From the NCBI RefSeq assembly GCF_964340395.1, contig NC_135558.1, forward strand, positions 7,507,001 through 7,571,000: a stretch of 64,000 nt of DNA. Reading direction: 5' to 3'. Source of the DNA: Glandiceps talaboti (taxonomy: Eukaryota; Hemichordata; Enteropneusta; Spengelidae). Below are positions 19,191 to 31,290 of this stretch, in pieces. Both the position numbers and the translations under genes were made by a program. Each line of letters begins with the position of its first letter. The first letter of the stretch is position 1. Below the pieces are notes generated by a model. That model was given only the letters and a program-made list of their open reading frames with translations, was not told the DNA's origin and ran no database searches.

Positions 19191-19892
19191 CATTCTTTGT
19201 GACCTTTGACCTGGACTAAGGCAGAAGTTCTTGTATCCTTGCGCATGTGTGTTTTAAAATGACGTTTTCTACCTATTGCAGCTGTTGTAATAGAAATATA
19301 CTGTGCAATATGTACTATACAGCTATTTTACAGTGTTGTGTGTTTTTAATTCAAATTCTAACTTCTTTACTTTCATGGATTATTTATTTGCACTATGCAT
19401 AATTATGCATGTTGTAGTTCTTTGGTACACATATTATGTAAAACACCATTTTTTTTTGACATTGAATAAAAATATAAGAGAGACTAGACTGTTTGTCATG
19501 TAATTTTGTCTCCAGTACATTTATTGGTAACTGAACTATTAAAATCTGAGGTATCCAGGATGGGGAATGTTTATTAAAGGTCAACATTTACTTAATACAT
19601 TGTGCCAGAGGTAGCAGAAAGTGTCAATAGTTCTTCTGCAAGATTTTTATGATCATGCACACACGCACACACATATACATATATGTGCATGCAAGTTTAT
19701 ACACATGCATGCTTGCACATGATGTAGCCGTGATATACAGATGGCGCCCTCATTGTTTCTTTATTTTATGCTTCTGTTTTTTTTATTGCTGTTCATATAT
19801 GCACTCCACTGAAAGTTTAATAATTGTCTTTGTTTACTTTTTTTACACATCAAACTCTCACAAAAGTACTGTGACTGACGAGTATCTTATCT

Positions 19893-20150
19893 TATGGATG
19901 TATGTATGTATGTATGTATGTATGTATGTATGTATGTATGTATGTGTATGTATGTATGTATGTATGTGTGTATGTATGTATGTATGTATGTATGTATGTG
20001 TGTATGTATGTATGTATGTATGTGTGTATGTATGTACGTACGTACGTACGTATGTATGTATGTATGTATATGTGTGTGTATGTATGTATGTATGTATGTA
20101 TGTATGTATGTATGTATGTATGTATGTATGTATGTATGTATGTATGTGTA
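19893..20150. repeat. (TGTA)n microsatellite, about 255 bp
   Basis: Tetranucleotide array with TGTG, TACG and TATA variants. The Tyr/Val/Cys/Met frames across it are repeat artefacts. Confidence 0.97.
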
Positions 20151-20439
20151 AGCTTTACTTATTCTACTTGGGAATTTTCAATAGGACTATTACAAGAATG
20201 AATGTTCAAAACACTTGCACAATATCATGTGTATGTCTGTGATGTGCAAGCAAGAAGTAAAGAGGGTACTAGTTAGCCCATCACTGACTGTTCGGTGTAA
20301 TAATAACCCTGTAGATACCAGGAAGGGAGTGTTATTATGTAACACTTGAAAAATGTCAGTTTCTTTGTATTGCCAATAGCATCACATACCCATGGCCAAA
20401 GTAAATCATATTTTAGAGGTTTTTAATGCAAGAGGTACA

Positions 20440-20631
20440 TATATACACACATACATACACACATCACACACACACACACACACATACATACATACATACA
20501 TACACACACACACATATATACACATACATACACACACATACATATACATGCATACATACATACATACATACATACATAAATACATACATACATACATACA
20601 CACATACATACAAACACACACATACATACAT

Positions 20632-20664
<33 letters not shown>

Positions 20665-20720
20665 TACATACATACATACATACATACATACATACATACA
20701 TACATACATACATACATACA
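20440..20720. repeat. (TACA)n/(CA)n microsatellite, about 280 bp
   Basis: Mixed CATA, CACA and TACA array. It is the reverse complement in kind of the array 290 bp to the left, so the two can pair. Confidence 0.97.
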
Positions 20721-22526
20721 AAAGTACCTACACAGTAATTTCAGGTTCACCAGTAGTACATATCACGAATTTAGTGAATAAATATAGAGATGTTCTAGCG
20801 TTGTCCCCCCTATGAAAATATTCACTCAAAATCACTCATTCATGAATCAGCAAGGCAAAATGCTGATCCATCATAAATAAAGACCTGCACACAAAATGAT
20901 GAAGTTTTCTCCAAATTTTACTGTGAAATATTTCAAGACAAAATAAATGAGGCATACTCTATGTCATTTCCTTCACACTTGCAAATAAAGCATTGTCTCT
21001 ACAGGTACACGAAATAACTAGGAATAATGTAAGATATGCTCTGAATAATAATGTAATACACTGCAGACTACTTGCAATAAAGAGAATTCTTATAACAATG
21101 AAAGTAATATTTTAAACAGCTTGGCATTGTAAAAAGTGGATATTAGTGGTCGATATATACATTAAGTTTTTTGAGAAAAAACCCAACACTTTGGAAAGAC
21201 ATTTCTGTTGTACATTTCATTCATTCATTCATTCATTTGTAATTTCTACTCTCCCAATACATTTTTAAAAACATATTGATATATATTTACACTGAAATTT
21301 AATACTCTCCAAATGGTGTTTTGTCCATCCTGTACAAATAGAAGAATGGGCATAATGGGGTGATTTCATAACTAATTTTGCAATACACTGCATGTAATAG
21401 TGAATAACAAGACTAAAATAGAATGAATTTGTGCTCAAAAAAGGAAACGTGTACTGTTCAGATACTGTACTGTATAAAATAATACCCCCCCCCCCCCAAC
21501 ATATCCAAACCACATGTACATAGTTCGTCTACAGGGTGAATCTATGAATGTTTTTATACACTCATTCTCTCTTTCAGAGACTGAGCATAGTAGAGTCACA
21601 GATTCAGCCAGTAGACTAGACTAAAGGATTCATCATGGTTTATATACTTCTGTCACTCATTCACTTGTAACAAGCAATTGAGGGAATGCTCACAATGACA
21701 AAATCTTCAAGTCGGCCAGCAGGCAGACAGGCTACACAGTACTGTATCTATATTAATATAGATACATTTTCCATTATTGATACATCATGTATGTGGATTC
21801 TGCCCCTTGTACTGTTTTTCTTTCGTAGTTGTAAAACATGTCTATATAACCACTAAGATTTATTTATCTTTTTTTTCAATATAATTTAGTCCACATGATT
21901 TCAGATATGTATACCTAGCAATGGTACATGAAAACTAAATAAACCCTCGAAAAATTGACATCTCAACAAAGAAATACACGATAAAAACTATCTTAAAATC
22001 TATGGTGATTTGCATGCTTATCATCCCCATAACAACATATTGCTGTTTCCATGGCAACACAAGGTCGTATTCTCCATGGCAACGCATCATCATTAATTAT
22101 TTCGCCTCCTGTCAGCACCACTAGGTATCGTTCATTTTGGAGGCAATCAGGCAATCAAATTCATATTGAAATTAAAACACATACAATAATCATAATACTT
22201 TTTACATATTTCATCAAATTTATGCGTTTTTTAATGCCTTTGAAGGAAATTGTTAAATTTTTTGACAAAAATCTACAGGGACTCGTTCTCCTATATTTAT
22301 CAGCATTTTATGATTTAAAACCAATTCAACAAGTCACCCTACAGCAAATAATTTGATAACTTTTCTTTTCAACATATTATCCAATGGAAAATAAAAGTGA
22401 CTTTCTGGAATATGGTACACCTCCATAATTATCAGTATTTTTAATTTACTACATCATTCATCTATTCAAGTAAAAAAGGAAGCTAAAACAAATGAAATGT
22501 CTGGTGCAATTTCTGCTGTTGTGTCG
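20721..22526. other. no gene seen
   Basis: AT-rich sequence with an ATTC run near 21217 and a C-run near 21485. Short open frames lack splice context or a recognisable product. Confidence 0.5.
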
Positions 22527-22592
22527 GTAAGGTACGCTGTGATGGGGCACCCTCACACATCAGTGAGGGGCGGAGAGACACAACGTATCTTA
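22527..22592. repeat. imperfect hairpin of about 30-nt arms
   Basis: GTAAGGTACGCTGTG at the left pairs with CACAACGTATCTTAC at the right, and CCCTCAC pairs with GTGAGGGG around a loop of about 6 bases; the middle of the stem is bulged. It could be a fold-back remnant or a small structured RNA. No expression evidence is available from sequence. Confidence 0.4.
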
Positions 22593-22599
22593 CAGTCTA

Positions 22600-25500
22600 C
22601 CCTACATTCTAACAATCAGTGACAGCCAAGCATTTATGAGTGGACCTTGTTACAAACAGGGAAAGAAAACAATTGAATTGGATTAATAACACTTTGCACA
22701 GCATGTACAGAAACAAATATTACATTCCATCAACTGATAAGAAAACTTTTAGCTAAGACTCACAGACGAATTTCAAGTTCCCTTGATATTTCATGTACAG
22801 GTAAATATTGAGACCATGAAACTGTTCATATCAGGCTATACTTGTCTCTGTACTTCTAACATGCTGTACCAAGTGTTATAAATCGAATTGATGTGTTTAC
22901 TTTTCCTGTTTGTAACTACAAGTGTAGCTTGTAAATGCTTGCCTGTCACTGGTTGTACAGTGTATGTGTACTTCCACTCCATAAGTCATCTATAAAACAT
23001 AGGAAACGTAACCAATATAGTGGATTCATTAGTGATATCATTTGTCCATTTACACAGGGACTTATTTTTTGACCCTACACCACAAAGATGGCTCCCTAGC
23101 TTTGTAGCTAAAATCACACAAACACTTTTGTTACACTCGTAAAGTAAAATATTAAACTTCTATCACACAAAATTAACAGATCTTTTCACTCTATAATCTC
23201 TTTTGGGGGGATCTAATTACAAGTACATATTTTCAAACTCAAACTATCTGGACCATTATATATTTTCATTGAATTTCATTAATAAATTCTGATTATTTTC
23301 ACAGCATATATTGATAAAGGGCAGTGGGGAAAGTCTGGGACAAGATGGAAAGAGTTTTGAGCTGAAATGACTTTGAATGTTTGGGAGCTCACTAGCACTT
23401 GCTATCCTTACATTATTTGAGAAATGTCCTAAATGTGGTCGTATATGTGTCTACAGTTTTCAATTGTTAGTAATACACGGTCCATACTGACAAAATATTG
23501 GCTGGATAAAATTATTAGTTGACAATTTACATATGATTGAATGTGTTGGCCATACAGGACTAAATTATTATTTTGAGCAGGCTGAAAACATATACACCCT
23601 CACACCCTCACACCCCCACCCCCCCACCCACACACACACACACACACACATACACACCACCCCAGCTTGTCAACATTACCAGAGCAGATTGGTGTTCGAA
23701 ATCATAACAAGGTCTAAAGCACCAGTCTGAGCAGGACAAAACTTGACCCCATCTGAACAACTCATCTGACTTTTTTTTGAGATACTATCGTTATCCATAA
23801 ATTATTTATTCATTTACCAGGAGGTAAAGACTTTAGTTTTAATATATAAATAGTGTAGTTTTTCATCACAAAGGAAATAATAATCTTAACTTGAATTATG
23901 ATCTAATAAAGTGTTATGTGATAATTTGTTTATATCTCAGCAAAATTAATAATACTATATTTATCTTTTGCGATATTGGATTTCCAAAATATAAGAGAGG
24001 CATTGGTATTTATTGACAATCACCAAGTCGAGTGGAGATAGATGGGGTCAGGGTGAGGGTGAGGGGTGGGGGCGGGGGGTGGGGGTATGGGTGGGAATAA
24101 TAAAAACGATGACTAGTACCTTGGATATTATTCTGTGAAAGTCTTTAAGGGAATCTGAAATCTGAGGAATTCAATTTTTCAAACTCATTCTTTTTCTTTT
24201 TTTTTTTGCAAAATGCAAATTTCTGGTAAACTATGAACTGCTACTTTCACGTCATCTTTATTTTATTTAAAACGACTTTCGTAAATAAGAGGCCTTTCTT
24301 TCTAAAGACTGTATTTATTGAGCATTTCCTTGTTAAGGATAATGTGGCTGATGGGTAAAATGAGCTTTAATCTTGAGTTGTTGTTTTACTAAATTACTAT
24401 CGGTACATGATTATTACAATTCTACTCTACGCCAGAAACATATTTTTTATATCGTGAAATAACTTTTAAAGCACATATTATAACATATATTAAAATATCT
24501 AGTGCAATCCTATGCTAGCTTTACTGATATAAGATACCCCATATAACCCAATATATTACTAAATTATTATTTCTCCAAAGGAATGCTTCGTACAATTAAA
24601 AAAAAAATTGAATAAAAAAAAATTGGAAAATCCATAGAGTACATTAAGACAAGTTTTAACAGTACATAAACTTTTTGGCTGTACCCATTATTTGGAATGG
24701 ATCAAATACTGTATTGGGATTATAAGTGTTTATCTCTTTCATTTTTTTTTTTTTTTACAAATCAGTATTGACAGTCACAAATATGTACACACATGAGACA
24801 TGAGAATACTTGAAGCTTTAAAAGTACTGGAATCACTTAGGGGTAAAATAGAAATTTGTTTTTTTTTGTATGTCTAATTACGGAAATCAAAAAGTGACAC
24901 AGCGACTCGTTTTTTTTCTACTAACTAGTATCTGTAACTAACTGGCTGTAACAGCAGAAGTGTCCTTGAATTCAAGGATGAGTTGTTGGCACTGTTACAT
25001 CTGTAACAATATCGATATTATGAACAATGCCACTGTAGAGGCAGCTTTGTACACAGGAAAATTTAGGTAAAATTTCAATACACCAAAAACACTATAGCCT
25101 GTGAAGTCCCCTCAATACATCCTGTACAGTTTTTTATGGAGTATCTTGCTATTCACAAAGGCTTTCTTTAATAGTGTCCTTTCTGTTACACGCGAGTTTC
25201 CACCATCATGAGTGCGCCCTCTATGGCTTGTCAAGTCACAAATCCAGTATGACTTGTTAAGTCATTAGTGCGCCCTCTGTAGTTCATAATATCGTGACCA
25301 TTTGTTCTTCTCACCTTGTAAAACCATGCTTTCAAGGCTTCTCCCTCCATGACAGTAAAGTCATGATCAAAACAAGGCATGCCAAATCATATTTTGAAGT
25401 AGGCATTGTTCTGTATACTTTGCATATTCATGAAGGAGTTGACCTCTAGAGTGACCTCATGAACACTAAGGTTAAAGTTCAGAATATAATACATGAACTA

Positions 25501-25821
25501 CATATAGTTGGAATGAAAATGTTCACAGCTGCAAAGAATTCAAAGGCAAATCATTCACAAACAAAACAGCAAACATTTATGAAATAAAAGCTTCCTTCCT
25601 TCATATTTCACTTCAGATATGCAAATTATGCAACTCATGAATATGCAAATATATGCAAATTCTATACTTTGTTTGACCTGAATTATGTTAGAATGTTAAG
25701 AACTCTTGAAAGTGGACAAGGTTCATTTTGAGAGCTCACTAATGCAATGTGTAGTACCTTTTTACAGTCTAAAAAATACAAAAAAAAAGAAAGAAAAGAG
25801 AGAAGAAATGTTGACAACAAA
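22600..25821. other. no gene seen; probable 3' flank/UTR of the minus-strand GPSM gene
   Basis: It holds a CA microsatellite (about 23598-23650) and a G-rich tract near 24.05 kb. Minus-strand polyadenylation candidates are ATTAAA at about 25167 and AATAAA at about 24314. Nothing else is recognisable. Confidence 0.4.
24038..24096 (+). other. G-rich tract, G-quadruplex candidate
   Basis: About 60 bases with at least eight runs of three or more G separated by 1-4 bases (GGGTGAGGGTGAGGGG then longer runs). This fits the usual G3+N1-7 quadruplex pattern several times over, in otherwise AT-rich DNA. Confidence 0.65.
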
Positions 25822-25998
25822 TCACTGTTTACTATTATTCTGATTTGTTTTCTTTTTCTTTTCTGGAAGCATTGACCTTTGCTCCTCGATTCTCCCTGAT
25901 TGTAGTCGCTGTATGAGATTAAAGAAGTCCTCATCAGGAACGGTTGGTGCCTTGGGTGCGGGTGGTGGATTGCTACGTTGATCATCTATCCGCGAACC
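25822..25998 (-). CDS. GPSM2: GPSM terminal exon: second half of GoLoco3 and GoLoco4
   Basis: The acceptor CTGCAG ends just above 25998. It reads GSRIDDQRSNPPPAPKAP, then TVPDEDFFNLIQRLQ and SGRIEEQRSMLPEKKKK; TGA is at 25824-25822. 59 codons including the stop, phase 0 in. Confidence 0.9.
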   Translation of the reverse strand, partial: GSRIDDQRSNPPPAPKAPTVPDEDFFNLIQRLQSGRIEEQRSMLPEKKKKTNQNNSKQ

Positions 25999-28044
25999 CT
26001 GCAGGTAAAAGAAAGCAATATAATTGCTTTTATAAACTCTACTTCTCTTTTTTTTTCAGTTCAAGGACTGCAATTGTTGACTTTTCAGTGCATGCTTTCC
26101 GACAGGATTCGGTAAGATGGAATTTTAGGGATTAAAGTCGTGGAAATGCAGCTAGCAAGCTGATACTGCTCATTGTATTTTCATTTACACACCTTCAATG
26201 ATACATATTATATCACACTATTAAATCTACACTAGCTGTAAGGGGTATTACTTTATTGATCAGATAACCAACAATATATTCACTGAAAGTTGTTACAATA
26301 CCAATAATTAGACACTGTACATGTTAATTAGACATTGACTATACCCATAAGTAGTATTAGCTTAATCCCTTTTTGCGTTTTGGGTAATGATTTTAGGAAG
26401 TGGACCTAAACTCAATTTGATTGGATTTACTGTACCATATTATGTGTACATCTTCACAAATACATTTACCTGACAGGTGATTCAATACTGTTCAGGGTTT
26501 AATATTATAAATAATTCATTGTATCTAACAAAAGAGTTTCAAAAAATGTTCCAGTTGCAGCTAGGGTGGCTTTAATGTTATGTTACAGTGCTGAATTTTC
26601 TAATCAAATGCACACTGTACAATGATAACAACAGTACTGTAGCAGACCTGTTATGTTGTTACAGTGCTGAATTCTCTAATCAAATGCACACTGTACAAAG
26701 ATAACAACAGTACTGTAACAGACCTGTTATGTTATGTTATGTTATGTTAGTGCTGAATTTTCTAATCAAATGCACACTGTACAATGATAACAACAGTACT
26801 GTAACAGACCTGTTATGTTATGTTACAGTGCTGAATTCTCTAATCAAATGCACACTGTACAAAGATAACAACAGTACTGTAACAGACCTGTTATGTTATG
26901 TTATGTTATGTTAGTGCTGAATTTTCTAATCAAATGTACACTGTACAATGATAACAACAGTACTGTAACAGACCTGTTATGTTGTTACAGTGCTGAATTC
27001 TCTAATCAAATGCACACTGTACAAAGATAACAACAGTACTGTAACAGACCTGTTATGTTATGTTACAGTGCTGAATTCTCTAATCAAATGCACACTGTAC
27101 AATGATAACAGTACTGTAACAGACCTGTTATGTTATGTTACAGTGCTGAATTCTCTAATCAAATGCACACTGTACAATAACAACAGTACTGTAACAGACC
27201 TGTTGTTATGTTAGTGCTGAATTTTCTAATCAAAAGCACACTGTACAATGATAACAACAGTACTGTAACAGACCTGTTATGTTATGTTACAGTGCTGAAT
27301 TTTCTAATCAAATGTACACTGTACAATGATAACAACAGTACTGTAACAGACCTGTTGTTATGTTACAGTGCTGAATTTTCTAATCAAATGTACACTGTAC
27401 AATGATAACAACAGTACTGTAACAGACCTGTTATGTTATGTTAGTGTGCTGAATTCTCTAATCAAATGCACACTGTACAAAGATAACAACAGTACTGTAA
27501 CAGACTTATGTTATGTTACAGTGCTGAATTTTCTAATCAAATGTACACTGTACAATGATAACAACAGTACTGTAACAGACCTGTTATGTTATGTTACAGT
27601 GCTGAATTCTCTAATCAAATGCACACTGTACAAAGATAACAGCAGTACTGTAACAGACCTGTTATGTTATGTTAGTGCTGCATTTTCTAATCAAATGCAC
27701 ACTGTACAATGACAACAGTACTGTAACAGACCTGTTATGTTATGTTACAGTGCTGAATTTTCTAATCAAATGCACACTGTACAATGATAACAACAGTACT
27801 GTAACAGGTCCGTTACATAAAATGAATGGAGCTACTTGAAAATATCTTACCTGACACCTCATTAGCATATCAAAGAAATTATCATCAGGCACTTGAGATT
27901 CATTGGTTACTAGTTGTTCCAGCATTGTTGGGTTATCTGTACGTAAACCTGGCAGCTTAGGTAGGCTGGCTCTTTGTTCATTAATTCTACTACTCTGAAA
28001 TGAGGCTATCTTGTCTAATAGTTCTTCTTTCTGTGGTGATAATG
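25822..28044 (-). CDS. GPSM2: GPSM2/LGN/Pins-like G-protein signalling modulator, GoLoco C-terminus (last two exons)
   Basis: Binds GDP-bound G-alpha-i/o through GoLoco motifs and links it to NuMA in spindle orientation. Two joined minus-strand exons encode three GoLoco motifs: EELLDKIASFQSSRINEQR, DNFFDMLMRCQ/GSRIDDQR (split by the intron) and EDFFNLIQRLQSGRIEEQR, each with the essential Q-R pair. The linkers SLPKLPGL and PPPAPKAPTVPDED match vertebrate LGN between GoLoco 2, 3 and 4, and the CQ/GSR intron position fits that family. It ends with a lysine-rich tail (EKKKKTNQNNSKQ) and TGA, shorter than the vertebrate tail. GoLoco1 and the eight TPRs must lie upstream, at higher coordinates or beyond the window; I could not recognise them. 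GPSM1 versus GPSM2 cannot be separated for an invertebrate. Confidence 0.9.
26061..26111 (+). CDS. weak candidate plus-strand microexon inside the GPSM intron
   Basis: A strong T-tract plus TTCAG precedes about 51 bases that end before GTAAGA. One frame reads SRTAIVDFSVHAFRQDS. No partner exon is established and a chance match is likely. Confidence 0.12.
26575..27810. repeat. 78-bp minisatellite, about 16 copies, in the GPSM intron
   Basis: The unit contains GTGCTGAATT(C/T)TCTAATC, ACTGTACAA(A/T)GATAACAAC and AGTACTGTAACAGACCTG, then a variable number of TTATG. CTGTAACA and TGTTACAG flank each junction, so every unit can form a small stem. The LIKCTLY-type frames are artefacts. Confidence 0.95.
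27851..28044 (-). CDS. GPSM2: GPSM penultimate exon: GoLoco2 and first half of GoLoco3
   Basis: The acceptor ATTTTCAG lies just above 28044; the donor GTAAGA follows CAG at 27851. Phase 1 in, 0 out. It reads LSPQKEELLDKIASFQSSR, NEQRASLPKLPGLRTDN and ESQVPDDNFFDMLMRCQ. Confidence 0.9.
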
Positions 28045-28454
28045 CTGAAAATAATGAAAGAAAAAAAAAGGTAAGAATGCTTCACATCTTTCAATTTTGT
28101 TAATTGATACAAATAAGAAAGAAAAATAATCGATAATTTTTCTTTACATTTTTCAATTTGTTGATTGGTACCACTATGTACAGTAAGACTTGTCAAGTCG
28201 TTAGTGTGCCCTCTAAAATACTATACTATATCTAGAACTCATGTTCAACTGATATAGTTGCATGAAGTCCAAGTTCATGATAGAAAAAAACTTGTCTGTC
28301 TACTGTACTTATCAGAGCCAAGATTTAGTATATAACAGACATTTCCCAATGTGGCTTTTGAGGACATGCAATTTGCAAATGAGAATATTTCACTCTGGCA
28401 AGACATTACACAAGTATTGAGTATTGCTATGTAACACAAGTTGTACATCTGTTC

Positions 28455-28680
28455 ATCAGCCAATCAGATAATGTTATACACTCTGTCATACAATGATTCT
28501 ATATGTTTTAACCAATCAGACAATCATATTTAAATTACTTAAACCAATCATACAATGACAATCATCCACTCAGTAATCAATTTCACCTGTTCAACAGCCA
28601 ATCAGACAATTACTTTCATGTTTAATAATCGGCCAATCTGATAAGACCTTCATCTGTTCAACATCCATTCAGATGGTGAT
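28455..28680. repeat. degenerate repeat with five CCAAT motifs
   Basis: CCAATCAG or close variants occur at about 28460, 28512, 28545, 28601 and 28635, most followed by an A/T-rich ACAAT. CATCTGTTCAACA recurs between them. It is a decayed tandem repeat just upstream of the GPSM exons and could also act as NF-Y sites. Confidence 0.5.
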
Positions 28681-28689
28681 TTTCACTTA

Positions 28690-30160
28690 CTGAAAGGTAT
28701 AGCTACCAATGTCTGTGTTGTCTAGCTCCACACACGTGATTACTAGTATCTCTCTTAAACAGCATTTACTGGGCACAATGCAAAAGTTGAATTTTTTGAG
28801 CCCAGCAAAAAAGTGACTTGAACTATATGTCGAAATGCATCAAAGTTCGACAAATTTACATCCCTGTATATTCAACACATTTTTAATCTGCATAGTGTTC
28901 CTTTTAGATCTTGAACAGTTCATACAACACAATTTATATCTGTATGGCCTATGTTCTTTGGCAGTGTTTAGCTTTACATCTCGGAATCCTAGCAGAGTTA
29001 ATAACGATGGCAAATGAGACAATAAGTGCGTAGGAAATGAAGGAGACAGAACCTACTTCCTTTACTATGCAAAGTCTCTCAACTAAGTTATAGTTGCCAA
29101 TGTTTAATCATTTGTCTACCCTCTTCTGCAGGGATAAAACAAGATCAGTGTCGATCTTTGAACTCTTTTTGTACTTTTCACTTCCTACCCAAACAGTATG
29201 TTAATATGCTAGTAATTATCTCATGTATTACAGCTTAAGGCCGTGGAGTGGAAAGACTTTGATCTCATTCAGATCAGAGACTCCTTGAAACTAATTTCCT
29301 TCAACTTACAAGACTGTTTCCAATATCACTATTTAGAGAAATATCAAAGCTCCGGGAGCAGTAACTATCGAACTTATCTGTCAGTGAAGATTCAATCAAT
29401 AAACTTAAGAGATAATAGTTGTCTAAAAATACTTCTTTACTTTTACTCTGAGCCAATACGTTTATCCCTGTGGCCATTGCAATTGGTATTACAAATACAT
29501 CTATGGTATGATCTGATATTTGAAGGCCAATTTTTCTTATAAGAAATTCTGGGTGGAATAGTCTATCGTGAAAGAAAGTGAGCTATTGGAGTAGTTGATC
29601 CAAAAGAATGATACTAAGTTATTTTATGGCTTTACTTGTGTATGATAGCAGGAATGTGAAAACCTTTTCTTTCGGTTTTGGAGCAAATGACTTCACTGCT
29701 ATTAGTTCCCTATAGTTGGAATGTTGTAGTCTTTTGTTCTAGTTGCCTGCTGCATGTATACTGCTCCCTATCCTGTTTGGGACGCATCTGTTTACATTTA
29801 TACATTGACCATTTGTGTTGTTGTGCGCGCCCAGGCCACGATTGCAGGAAATGTGAACAGCAAGAATATGAAGTAATACATGACCTAGAGTCACATGTAC
29901 CCTCTGTGTTGTGTGTCTACAATCAAAATATGGGACTTTAAAGTGCCAGTATCTGAAACTGAAGCATTTTTTTCTTTTTTTTTCTTTTTTTCTTTTTCTT
30001 TTCTTTTTTTTTTTTTTTTGGGGGGGGGGGAGTTTGTTATTCAAAGCTACTATGTGGCACAAACTTGAATGTTATTGAATCCCTTATAACTAAACTAAGG
30101 CATGTAGTCATAAACATTAAAACTGGATCATATGATACAAACTCTGCTTATTATCTACAT
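28690..30160. other. no gene supported; poly(T)/poly(G) tract
   Basis: Contains a T-rich tract running into a G-run (about 29967-30031). A 105-codon frame from about 29234 follows an acceptor-like ATTACAG but matches nothing known and lacks a donor. Confidence 0.4.
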
Positions 30161-30165
30161 CGCAG

Positions 30166-30280
30166 ATGTTGATTTCACATGTGCAGCTCATATTCCATCA
30201 GGACACCTACCCCTATCTGGAAATTCACCAACTACAAACTCTTGACAGAGACATGAAGAATCGAAAGACTCCTAGTAATC
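30166..30280 (+). CDS. candidate exon, product unknown
   Basis: CATCGCAG precedes and GTAAGT follows an open 115-base segment reading MLISHVQLIFHQDTYPYLEI and then HQLQTLDRDMKNRKTPSN. Composition looks coding, but no neighbouring plus-strand exon is established. I do not recognise the sequence. Confidence 0.28.
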
Positions 30281-30887
30281 GTAAGTGCTTTTCAGCATCT
30301 CATCAGGTATTCCCGTAGTCCACCGAATATAAATAATTTATATATTGATTTTGGTCTTGTAAAAGTTTTTTGATTTGATTGATGGATGTCTCTGCTCAAA
30401 TTGTTTCACAAAACTCTCCTTAGGACTTTTAGAAAATCTATATTTCCTTTTACCAGCCACCCTCTCATGATACTATGATACTCAGCTGCTGACCTTACTA
30501 ACATCTCTCAATCCTTATATGTATTACTACATGTATGAGTATACAGCCAACTGTAGGTTAGTGTTCACCAGTGTACCCTCTATTTTAATAAATGATAGCC
30601 AAATTTTGTTGTGAGTCAAAATGAGAAAAAATTGGGATTTTTTGTGACTCACCACATAGGATTATAGTAAGAGATAGTGGAACACCAAATTTTGGTGTGT
30701 CACCAGAAATTGTTTGTGTCAGGGGCATGTCAAATTGGCTTAGAGGACACACTGGTATTCACTGTGGAACTAACTGCCAAACACAGTCTGCTCTGCACCA
30801 AGTATTGAGACTTTCAAATCAAGACTAAAGACATACCTTTTCGAGAGAGATTATTTGTGACAGCATCTATCGCAAGACATTGGTTTA

Positions 30888-31290
30888 GATTTGGTATTCA
30901 CTTTCCTACACCTAGCCTGTCCACACACATTGACTGTATTTGGTATTCACTTTCCTACACCTAGCCTGTCCACACACATTGACTGTATTTGGTATTCACT
31001 TTCCTACACCTAGCCTGTCCACACACATTGACTGTATTTGGTATTCACTTTCCTACACCTAGCCTGTCCACACACATTGACTGTATTTGGTATTCACTTT
31101 CCTACACCTAGCCTGTCCACACACATTGACTGTATTTGGTATTCACTTTCCTACACCTAGCCTGTCCACACACATTGACTTAGATTTGGTATTCACTTTC
31201 CTATACCTAGCCTGTGTACAGACATTGGTTTACATTTGGTATTCACTTCCTACACCTAGCCTTTCTAGATTTAGCATTCACTTTCCCTAT
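30888..31290. repeat. 49-bp minisatellite, about 7-8 copies
   Basis: Unit: GGTATTCACTTTCCTACACC followed by TAGCCTGTCCACACACATTG. Inner copies look identical; the last two are degenerate and truncated. Confidence 0.93.

Noticed and set aside
19649-20815. Long Tyr/Val/Cys/Met and Tyr/Ile/His/Thr open frames
   Set aside because: They are translations of the TGTA and TACA microsatellites on both strands.
26729-27712. Several overlapping 60-115-codon frames with LIKCTLY repeats
   Set aside because: They are reading frames through the 78-bp minisatellite; frames change between copies and no start or splice context exists.
29243-29542. 105-codon plus-strand frame after an acceptor-like ATTACAG
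   Set aside because: No donor, no recognisable domain and AT-driven composition.
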